From Acidimicrobiales bacterium (GTDB lineage Bacteria > Actinomycetota > Acidimicrobiia > Acidimicrobiales > JAUJNH01), in NCBI GenBank assembly GCA_030448245.1, contig JAUJNH010000003.1, forward strand, positions 1 through 43,749: a DNA stretch of 43,749 bases, given 5' to 3'. The notes under the pieces were generated by a model. That model searched no databases, was not told where the DNA came from, and was given only the letters and a program-made list of their open reading frames with translations. The translations under genes and the position numbers were made by a program. The stretch's first letter is position 1, and each line of letters opens with the position of its first letter. This document shows positions 34,301 through 41,046 of this stretch, in pieces.

Positions 34301-37300
34301 CGGTCGAGCTCCTGGCTCGGACCGGCGACCGGTGGGAGGAGCACACGGCCCGGTGGCACATCGCCTTTTCCCGCTACCGGCTGGGCGAGCTGGGGCCGGC
34401 CGTCCAGGCGGCCCGCCTCCTGCACGAGAGCGCCACGGCGATCGGTGACCAGGCTGCCGCCGGCATCAGCCTGAGCGTGTGGGCCAAGGCCGGCGCCGGC
34501 CGGGTCCCCGCCGACCTGGTGGCGGCCGAGCTCGAGCGCGACAACGAGGACGCCCACACGACCACCGAGGTCCTGGTGGCCGAGGGGATCCGGCTGCTCC
34601 ACAGCGGCGACGTCGAGGCTGCGGTGACCAGGCTGCGCCAGGCCCGGGCCCTCGTGCGCCGCTCCGGGCTCCGCCAGGAGTACGTGGCGCCGGTGTGGGC
34701 GTGGCTGGCCACCGCCCAGCGCACCCAGCTCGAGCTGGCCGGCGGCCACGGCCGGCGGAGCGTGGTGCGGGCCGCCGCCCGGTCTGCCCGCCGGGCCGAC
34801 TGGCTGTCACGGTCGTACCGCAACAACCGCCCGCACGCCCTGCGCGAGCGAGGCCTGATCGCCGACCTCCAGGGCCAGCCCTTCCGGGCCCGCAACCTCC
34901 TGGCCAAGAGCCTGGCGGTGGCCGAGGAGCAGGGCGCCCGCTACGAGGCCGCCCTCTCCCGGCTGGCCAGCGCCCGGGTGGCGCTGGCCGCCCACCGCCT
35001 CGGGCCGGGGGTCGACATCGCCGCACTGGCCCACGCCGTGGCCGAGCTCGAGGCGACGGTCGTGCTGCCGGGTGACGCCCCGCACCCCATCCCGGCCAGC
35101 CTCTCCCTGGCCGACCGGTTCGAGAGCATCCTGGCCATCGGCCGCCAGATCGCCGCCGCCCCCTCGCCCACCGTCGTCTACCGCACGGTCCGCGACGCCG
35201 CCCTGACCCTGCTCCGCGGCGACCGGTGCCACGTGGTGCTGGTCGGCGAGGGAGCCGTCGACCTCGTCACCGAGTCCGGCGAGCGGATCGACGCCGCGAG
35301 CCGCGGCCTGCTGCAGCGGGCCATCGCCGCCCGGGCGCCCGTCACCACCAGCGACGCCGACGCCGTCGATCCCAGCGAGAGCCTGCTGCTGTCCGACCTC
35401 CGTTCGGTGCTGTGCGCTCCCATCATGTGCGAGGACGAGGTGGTGGCCTGCCTCTACACCACCCACCACCAGATCGGCGGGCTGTTCGGCGAGACCGAGA
35501 TCAAGCTGGCTGCGTTCGTCGCCACGCTGGCCGGGGCCGCCCTCGATCACATGGCGGGCAGCGAGGCCCGCTTCCGCTCGCTGGCGCAGAACTCCTCGGA
35601 CGTGATCACCATCGTGAACGCCGCCGGCCTCGTGACCTACCAGAGCTCGTCGGTCGGTCGGGTCTTCGGCTACACCGGCGAGGAGCTGCTGGGCCGCGAC
35701 GTGCGCGACTGGGTCCACCCCGACGACCTGCCCCAGCTCGTCCCGCTCCTGGCCGCCGACCCGTCGAGGACAGCGGCCGGGATCAGTCCCCTGCTCGACA
35801 TGCGGCTCCGCCACCGCGACGGCACGTGGCGGCACTCGGAGACGGCGGTCACGTCGATGTTCGACGACCCGAGCGTGCGGGGCCTGGTCCTCAACACCCG
35901 CGACGTCAGCGAGCGGGTGGCACTCGAGGCCGAGCTGCGCGTCCAGGCCCTGCAGGATCCCCTCACGGGCCTGGCCAACCGGAAGCTCTTCACCGGCCGG
36001 GTTGACACCGCTCTGGCCCGCCGGGCGGCCGAGCAGCGGCCGGTCGCGGTGGCCTTCCTCGACATCGACGACTTCAAGTCGATCAACGACACCTTGGGCC
36101 ACGCCGCCGGGGACGTGCTGCTGCGCGAGGTGGGCCGGCGCCTGCTGGTTTGCGTGCGGCCGGACGACACCGTGGCCCGCTTCGGCGGCGACGAGTTCGC
36201 CCTGCTCCTGGAGGGCACGGGCGCCCAGTCGGTCGAAGCCGTCGGGCAGCGGCTGATGCACGAGCTGGGCCAGGCGTTCCGCCTGCTCGACCAGGAGGTG
36301 CTGGTGCGGGCCAGCGTCGGCCTGGCCGTGGCCGAGGGCCACGAGACCACCGAGGAGCTCCTCAGCGGAGCCGACACCGCCATGTACGTGGCAAAGGCCC
36401 GAGGCAAGTCCCGGTTCGAGGTGTTCCGGTCCCCGATGCGCCAGGACGCCCTCGAGCGCTCGAGCCTGCGCACCGACCTGGAGTGGGCGCTGCCGCGGGA
36501 CGAGCTGGCGCTCCACTACCAACCCGTGATGGACGTGCCGACCGGCAACGTGCGGGGCTTCGAGGCGCTGGTGCGCTGGAACCACCCCCGTCGAGGGCTG
36601 CTGCAGCCCGGCGAGTTCATCGACCTGGCCGAGCAGAGCGGCCTGATCCTCTCGATCGGCGCCTGGGTCCTGCGCCGGGCGTGCGAGCAGGCGCAGGTCT
36701 GGCGGCGCACGTTCGATCCTGGCCTGTCGATGTCCGTGAACGTCTCGGCACGCCAGCTCCAGCACCCCGAGCTGGTGAGCGAGGTGGCGACGGCGCTGCA
36801 GGAGTCGGGCCTCGACCCAAGCGGCCTGGTGCTCGAGATCACCGAGAGCGCCACGGTCTCCGACACCGAAGCGGCCATCGCCCGCCTCGAGGAGCTCAAG
36901 GTGCTGGGCGTGGGCCTGGCCATCGACGACTTCGGCACCGGGTACTCGTCCCTCAGCTACCTCCGACGGTTCCCGGTCGACCAGCTGAAGGTCGACCGGT
37001 CCTTCGTCGACGGCCTCGTCACCAGCGCCCAGGACCGGGCCATCGTGGCCAGCGTCATCAACCTCGGGCACGCCCTCGGCATCCAGGTGGTGGCCGAGGG
37101 GGTCGAGACGATCGACCAGCTGGAGCAGCTGGGCGAGCTGGGCTGCGACCTGGCCCAGGGCTTCAACTGGGACCAGCCGGCCATGCCCGAGATCATCGGC
37201 GCGTGGCTCACGCTGGTGTTCAGCGTCAGCGTCAGCCCCCGCCGCGTGCCGGGTTCAGCCCTGCGGGTGCTGATCGCCGACGACCGGCCCCACGTGCGCG

Positions 37301-37620
37301 CGGCCGTGCGCCTCGCCCTCGAGACCGACCAGGGCTTCGTCATCGTGGCCGAGGCCGGCTCCGGCGAGGAGGCGGTTGCCATGGCGCGACGCCACCAGCC
37401 CGACCTCGCGGTCCTCGACGTGGCCATGCCGGGCTCGTCGGGCATCGCCGTCCTCCCTGCGCTCCGGGTGGCCGCGCCCGGGGCCACCGTCGTGCTGCTG
37501 ACGGCTCTCGACCGCTCGGACGTGATCGCCGAGGCTGCCGGCGCGGCCGACGGCATCCTCGACAAGACCCAGGACCTCGCCCACCTCGGGGCGCGCCTGC
37601 AGGAGCTCCTCGCCTCCTGA
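31321..37620 (+). CDS. Giant Ser/Thr kinase-ATPase-GAF-PAS-GGDEF-EAL-receiver protein
   Basis: This 2,099-residue protein has these domains in order. The Ser/Thr kinase (about 30-300) has His155-Arg-Asp157 in LHRDVKPANV, DFG in VLVDFGLARS, and APE in RYVAPEAAG. The AAA16-type ATPase (about 325-700) has Walker A Lys361 (SGVGKT) and Walker B ALVVLDDAQWAD (Asp480-481). Helical TPR-like repeats span about 740-1250. GAF is about 1265-1415 and PAS about 1417-1540 (ITIVNAAGLVTYQS, WVHPDD). GGDEF is at 1622-1626 with an RxxD I-site five residues before. EAL is at 1748-1750 with LEITES, IDDFGTGYSS, KVDRSFV and AEGVET. The C-terminal receiver has Asp1987/1988, phospho-acceptor Asp2033 and Lys2082. All readable catalytic residues are present. 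It probably makes and breaks cyclic di-GMP under kinase, small-molecule and phosphorelay control. The start may be ATG 31321 or GTG 31333. Confidence 0.93.
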   Translation: MGSPVDPDPAAAGDEQAGRQPASGGPGGSIADRFRLGRLLKRGNGVSTYLGEDLSSGVAVVVKAVSSDAVSTAVQLRLQHEALVLERLGAAAPGFRPLVASGHDGGLFYLVQPVVLGATLAERLVEGPLPVAAALSVAIDVLRALQVAHDEAVLHRDVKPANVIVQPGQPAGTTVLVDFGLARSAGLDASLEGESVGTARYVAPEAAGLLDADVDQRSDLYSLGVLLFECLSGRPPFPGTTVGEVLRQHLSLPPPQLRCLGLPIPRALDGVVQRLLAKEPAERYQSAAAVLADLEAVSLALENGITEPALTPGLHDLRHVVTEPAFVGRTEELATLTGALDRAASGRGGLVLIEAESGVGKTRLLDELAVQATQRGAWVLRGQGLDQAARRPFQLLDGVVTEIVRAAGSNPSLAKRLQRLLGDRREAAAAAMPPLVPVLGSGDAGVLGPEAFGEVRSVEALAALLDAVGTAERPALVVLDDAQWADGVTSQLLTRWTDRPPAAGRHVLVVVAFRSEEVEIGHPLRALEPAATVRLGAFEEADIAALCESMVGPLPVEALAVVARLADGVPFMGSAVLRGMVESGALRSTSGGWEIDPDAMGEVRTSRRAALVLLRRFELLSPAALRLLDAGAVLGKAFELELAVELTGQAASEVTMALDEARRRRILWVDEESSTCSFTHDKLRETLLARLPASELRSLHRRAAERIEATEPDRVFELAYHFDAAGEQARMLPYAVRAARLARGRYALDNAVTHFRLARKACEQDPGLEASTGAAVSEGLADVLILQGSYGEARELLEEALGLTVRSTHRAVLDGKLGDLAFKRGDQIGARRHLERSLRDLGRWVPRRKVEFLVAALWEVAVQVMHTLFPRRLGRRSPDGGEREFLAMRLYSRLAYVYWFHAGKMPCAWTHLRGMNLAERYPPTPELAQAYSEHAPVMTMVPWTSRGIAYAQRSYEIRRDLGDVWGQGQSLGFHGVVLYAASRYAEAIDRCEEAVELLARTGDRWEEHTARWHIAFSRYRLGELGPAVQAARLLHESATAIGDQAAAGISLSVWAKAGAGRVPADLVAAELERDNEDAHTTTEVLVAEGIRLLHSGDVEAAVTRLRQARALVRRSGLRQEYVAPVWAWLATAQRTQLELAGGHGRRSVVRAAARSARRADWLSRSYRNNRPHALRERGLIADLQGQPFRARNLLAKSLAVAEEQGARYEAALSRLASARVALAAHRLGPGVDIAALAHAVAELEATVVLPGDAPHPIPASLSLADRFESILAIGRQIAAAPSPTVVYRTVRDAALTLLRGDRCHVVLVGEGAVDLVTESGERIDAASRGLLQRAIAARAPVTTSDADAVDPSESLLLSDLRSVLCAPIMCEDEVVACLYTTHHQIGGLFGETEIKLAAFVATLAGAALDHMAGSEARFRSLAQNSSDVITIVNAAGLVTYQSSSVGRVFGYTGEELLGRDVRDWVHPDDLPQLVPLLAADPSRTAAGISPLLDMRLRHRDGTWRHSETAVTSMFDDPSVRGLVLNTRDVSERVALEAELRVQALQDPLTGLANRKLFTGRVDTALARRAAEQRPVAVAFLDIDDFKSINDTLGHAAGDVLLREVGRRLLVCVRPDDTVARFGGDEFALLLEGTGAQSVEAVGQRLMHELGQAFRLLDQEVLVRASVGLAVAEGHETTEELLSGADTAMYVAKARGKSRFEVFRSPMRQDALERSSLRTDLEWALPRDELALHYQPVMDVPTGNVRGFEALVRWNHPRRGLLQPGEFIDLAEQSGLILSIGAWVLRRACEQAQVWRRTFDPGLSMSVNVSARQLQHPELVSEVATALQESGLDPSGLVLEITESATVSDTEAAIARLEELKVLGVGLAIDDFGTGYSSLSYLRRFPVDQLKVDRSFVDGLVTSAQDRAIVASVINLGHALGIQVVAEGVETIDQLEQLGELGCDLAQGFNWDQPAMPEIIGAWLTLVFSVSVSPRRVPGSALRVLIADDRPHVRAAVRLALETDQGFVIVAEAGSGEEAVAMARRHQPDLAVLDVAMPGSSGIAVLPALRVAAPGATVVLLTALDRSDVIAEAAGAADGILDKTQDLAHLGARLQELLAS

Positions 37621-37630
37621 GCCGGCGGAA

Positions 37631-37645
37631 GGCGGCTCAGCCGCC
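37631..37645. terminator. Bidirectional hairpin between convergent genes
   Basis: GGCGGC-TCA-GCCGCC is a perfect six-base stem placed between the signalling gene stop (37620) and the convergent SHOCT gene. Its TCA loop is the stop codon of the latter. It can fold in either transcript. Confidence 0.5.
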
Positions 37646-38547
37646 GAGGAGGCGTGCCTTCTGCGCAGCGAACTCCTCGTCGGAGAGGATGCCCTCGTCC
37701 CGGAGCGCGGCCAGCTTCCTGAGCTGGTCGGCCACGTCGACCGCAGGCCCGCTGGCGGCCGGAGCGGCGGCGGGCGGGGCGGCGGCCATGCCGCCGGCCA
37801 CCATGCTGGCCGGGTTGACGTGGAGGTACTGGCTCTGGCGCTCGATCATCTTCTTCGAGCGGGCCTCGCTGACGAGCGGCATCAGCAGGTCCCGCACCTG
37901 GTACGGCTCCTCGACGTTGTCGAGGATCACGGTGCCGCTGGTCGTGCCGGGCTCGCTGGCCTGGTAGCCGCCCATGTGCATCATGTTCCCCGAGTCGACC
38001 CCGAGGGCCGGGTCCTCGAGGTGGAGCACGACGTCGCCGATGTCCTTGCCCCGCTGCAGCACCGACTGGCGCACGTCGATGTCGCGGACGGCCCACAGCG
38101 GCACCTGCTCGGAGCGCACGCCGAGGAGGCCGGTGTCGATCCACACCCGGTCCTTGGTGATCCGGTAGTGCGCCTTTGACATCCCCGTGGCGTTGGTCGC
38201 CGCGCTCTTGCTGGACCCGAACCAGAGGGTGTTCGGTCGTTGGCCAGCTGCTCCTGGCGCTTGGCCTGCTGCTCGCCGGCGGCGGTCTTGGCCTGGTCGG
38301 CCAGCTGCTTGCCCTGCGTGGCCGCGGTCGTGGCGGCCGCCTTCAGCTTGTCCTTCCACCCTCCCTTGCCAGCCGCCGCCGGCGGCGCGGCCGGCTCGGC
38401 CCCGGGCGGCGGGGCCAGCGGCGCGGGCGGCGGGTCGACCGCGGCCACCCCCTGGTCGGACACGTGGTCGGTCCAGGTCGCCCCGTCCCAGTACCGCAGC
38501 TCGTGCGTCCCTCCCGGATCGGCCAGCCATCCTGCTGCGACGCTCAT
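37637..38547 (-). pseudogene. DUF2510 / PH-like / SHOCT protein, single frameshift
   Basis: The N-terminal frame begins MSVAAGWLADPGGTHELRYWDGATWTDH, a DUF2510 module, and runs through a Pro/Ala linker and charged helix to LANDR near 38240. The rest continues one frame over from NTLWFGSSKSAATNATG. It forms a bacterial PH-like domain (YRITKDRVWIDTGLLGVRSEQVPLWAVRDIDVRQS) and ends in SHOCT (LRKLAALRDEGILSDEEFAAQKARLL). Losing one base in GACCGAACACC explains the break. With it repaired the protein would be about 303 residues and complete. It could be a recent mutation, a sequencing error or, less likely, a programmed shift. A GGAGG abuts the ATG with no spacer, which is odd. The role is unknown, probably membrane-associated. 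Confidence 0.75.
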
Positions 38548-38661
38548 CCTCCGACGTCCAGCCTCAAGACCCGACTCCCCATCTGCCAGCGCCACGGGGC
38601 GGTGAGCAGGCCGGTCGGCTGGCTGGGAGCCCCTGGCCCCGCTGGCTGCGAAACTCAGGTC

Positions 38662-39303
38662 ATGGAACTCACCCGCTGGCCCCTTGCCGCCCTGACCGCT
38701 CCCCTCCTGCTCGCCGCCTGCGGCGACGCCTCCGAGACCACCACCGCCACCACGGTGGCGGCGGCCCAGGCCTCGGCTCCCGAGGCGAGGGCCACACTGA
38801 CGACGGCCGACGGCGCCTCGGCTGGCACCGTCAGCTTCCGCGGGGCCCCCGGGGGGACCGAGGTCGACATCCAGGTGACGGCGGCCAGGGCCGTCACCGC
38901 CGGTCGCTTCCACGGCATCCACGTGCACGCCAACGACAACCCGGCGAACGGCGAGGGGTGCAAGGCCGACCCGGCGGCGGGTCCGGCCACCTGGTTCACC
39001 GCGGTCGACGGCCACCTCAAGGCGGGGACGGCCACCCACACCGACCACACCGGCGACCTGCCCAGCGTGCTGGTGCGCAAGGACGGGACGGCCAGCCTGC
39101 GCTTCACCACCGACCGCTTCACCCCGGCCGAGGTCATGGGCAAGGCCGTCGTCCTGCACGCGAACGCCGACAACTTCGGCAACATCCCCACAGGGTCCCT
39201 CCCCGACCAGTACGAGGCGAACGCCGAGGCGGCGACCACCAAGACCGCCGACACGGGCAACGCCGGCGACCGCGTCGCCTGCGGCCTGATCAGCCGGCCC
39301 TGA
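38662..39303 (+). CDS. sodC: Cu,Zn superoxide dismutase lipoprotein
   Basis: This 213-residue protein has a lipoprotein signal: WPLAALTAPLLLAAC, with Cys20 as the lipidated residue (LAAC lipobox). The SOD fold shows FHGIHVHAN (two Cu ligands), GCKADPAAGPATWFTAVDGHLKAGTATHTDHTGDLP (the bridging His, Zn ligands and the first disulphide Cys) and VVLHANADNFG (the fourth Cu His). VACGLIS at the end supplies the second Cys. It dismutates superoxide outside the membrane. ATG 38662 has AGGT just upstream. A copper ATPase lies 1.7 kb away on the other strand. Confidence 0.94.
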   Translation: MELTRWPLAALTAPLLLAACGDASETTTATTVAAAQASAPEARATLTTADGASAGTVSFRGAPGGTEVDIQVTAARAVTAGRFHGIHVHANDNPANGEGCKADPAAGPATWFTAVDGHLKAGTATHTDHTGDLPSVLVRKDGTASLRFTTDRFTPAEVMGKAVVLHANADNFGNIPTGSLPDQYEANAEAATTKTADTGNAGDRVACGLISRP

Positions 39304-39423
39304 TCAAACCTGATCCACAAGGCAGCCCGTCACGGGGTTCGTGTGCCGTGCCAGCCACCGTGGTGCGTCGATGCCGTGTCGGTTGTCGAGCCCCGCCGGT
39401 CCTCCCGGGGTTAGCGTCGGGGG

Positions 39424-41046
39424 GTGGTCGGCGGCGCGCCGGTGCGTGGTGGTCGGCGCATCGAGCACGTCGTCGTGCTCATGCTCGAGAACCACTCGTT
39501 CGACCACCTGCTGGGCTTCCTGGCCCATCCCAAGGCGGAGGCGTTCGACGGCCTGCGGCCGGGACGGTTCCACAACCCGGACCGCGCGGGTACGCCGATC
39601 CCGGTCAGCAGCGACGGGCTGCCGGTCGGTGTCGATCCCGACCACAGCCACCAGGGCGCCCTCGACCAGATCGCCGGAGCCGGCGACGTGCCGACCAACG
39701 GCGGCTTCGTGCGCAGCTACGAGGCGCTCGTCGGCGCGGGGAACGGCGCCGCGATCATGCGGTGCCTCGACCCGGCGGCGCACGGCACGTGCCTCGGCAC
39801 GCTCGCTCGAGAGTTCGCCGTGTGCACGGCGTGGTTCAGCTCGGTCCCAGGCGAGACGTGGCCGAACCGCAACTTCGCCCACTCGGCGACGTCCGGCGGC
39901 ACCGTCAACATCGAGGGAGGCCTGTACTACGACCGCACCATCTTCGAGGTGCTGGCCAAGAAGAAGCAGACGTGGCGCGTCTACTACGACGGAACGCCCC
40001 AGGTCTGGTGCTACCCGCGGCTGTGGAAGCCGACGACCTTCCTCGACTTCCTCCTGCGTCGGCGGGCCCGCATCGGCAACTGGTTCGAGTCGTCGCAGCT
40101 CGCCGAGCACGCCGCGAACGACGACCTGGCCACCTACACGTTCATCGAGCCCGCCCACAACGGGCTGTACAGCCGTCCAGGCTCGCCACGACGAACCAAC
40201 AGCCAGCACCCCCACAACAACATGGATGGTGACGCCGACTTCCGGGCTGGAGAGGCTCTCATCGCGTCGGTGTACGAGGCGCTCCGCGCCAATCCCCGGG
40301 TGTTCGACACCTCACTCCTGGTCATCACCTACGACGAGCACGGGGGCCTCTACGACCACGTGAAGCCACCGGAGTCCTGTCCTCCCGGTGGTCGCAGCTG
40401 GCGGGGGATCACCCGGCGGCTCGGGGCGTGGCTCCGGGCCTGCGCCGATCGCAAGGCCGGGCGCCGGCCGCCCAGGAAGTTCGGCTTCCGCCACCTCGGC
40501 GTGCGCGTCCCCGCCGTGCTGGTGTCTCCGTGGATCCCGCCGGGGACGATCGTCGCCGACCGCCTCGAGCACGCCAGCATCCCCCGCACGCTGCGGGAGC
40601 TGTTCGCACCGGGCTCGAAGCCGCTCACCGACCGCGACCGCGAGGCCAGGCCCTTTCACCAGGTCGTCACCGGCTCACCCCTGGCCCGGCCTCGCCCGAG
40701 CCCCGGCGAGCCCAACCCGGACGACCTGGCTCCGGTCCCCGACCTGAGCGGCCGAGCCACGGCGGACGACACCGAGGTCCCGGCCGAAGCCGACACCCCG
40801 CCAGCCGAAGTGGCGGCGACCAGCGAGCTCGACCGGGAGCTCATTGCCCTGTCCTCCCGCGTGGACCGCAAGCTCCGCCGCCACCCGACCACGCTCCTGG
40901 CCCGCCGCCGGGCGGCAAAGCTCGGTGAGGACGACGCCTTGGCCGCCCGCACCGGCGAGGTGTTTCCCGCCGAAGACGCCCTGAACCTGTTCCGCGCCTC
41001 GGCCAAGACGGCGCGCCGCCGAGCTGTCACCCGGCCTCCTGGCTAG
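39424..41046 (+). CDS. Phosphoesterase family protein (phospholipase C / acid phosphatase type)
   Basis: This 540-residue protein is of the PF04185-like alkaline-phosphatase superfamily. The N-terminus IEHVVVLMLENHSFDHLLGFL carries the metal-binding Glu-Asn and nucleophile region. VPGETWPNRNFAHSATSGG, FIEPAHNGLYSR, HPHNNMDGDADFRAGEALIASVYEAL and LLVITYDEHGGLYDHVKPP supply the remaining metal-ligand motifs in the family's order. The last 130 residues are Pro/Glu-rich, then basic helical. There is no signal peptide or Tat motif at GTG 39424, unusual because many relatives are exported; a longer start is not available in this frame. It hydrolyses a phosphoester, possibly a phospholipid. Its TAG is shared with the convergent ATPase stop. 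Confidence 0.88.
   Translation: MVGGAPVRGGRRIEHVVVLMLENHSFDHLLGFLAHPKAEAFDGLRPGRFHNPDRAGTPIPVSSDGLPVGVDPDHSHQGALDQIAGAGDVPTNGGFVRSYEALVGAGNGAAIMRCLDPAAHGTCLGTLAREFAVCTAWFSSVPGETWPNRNFAHSATSGGTVNIEGGLYYDRTIFEVLAKKKQTWRVYYDGTPQVWCYPRLWKPTTFLDFLLRRRARIGNWFESSQLAEHAANDDLATYTFIEPAHNGLYSRPGSPRRTNSQHPHNNMDGDADFRAGEALIASVYEALRANPRVFDTSLLVITYDEHGGLYDHVKPPESCPPGGRSWRGITRRLGAWLRACADRKAGRRPPRKFGFRHLGVRVPAVLVSPWIPPGTIVADRLEHASIPRTLRELFAPGSKPLTDRDREARPFHQVVTGSPLARPRPSPGEPNPDDLAPVPDLSGRATADDTEVPAEADTPPAEVAATSELDRELIALSSRVDRKLRRHPTTLLARRRAAKLGEDDALAARTGEVFPAEDALNLFRASAKTARRRAVTRPPG

Noticed and set aside
34807..37071. 754-residue open frame on the minus strand inside the giant signalling gene
   Set aside because: It is antisense to the GAF-PAS-GGDEF-EAL region, whose catalytic motifs are unambiguous. 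The minus frame has no recognisable motif.
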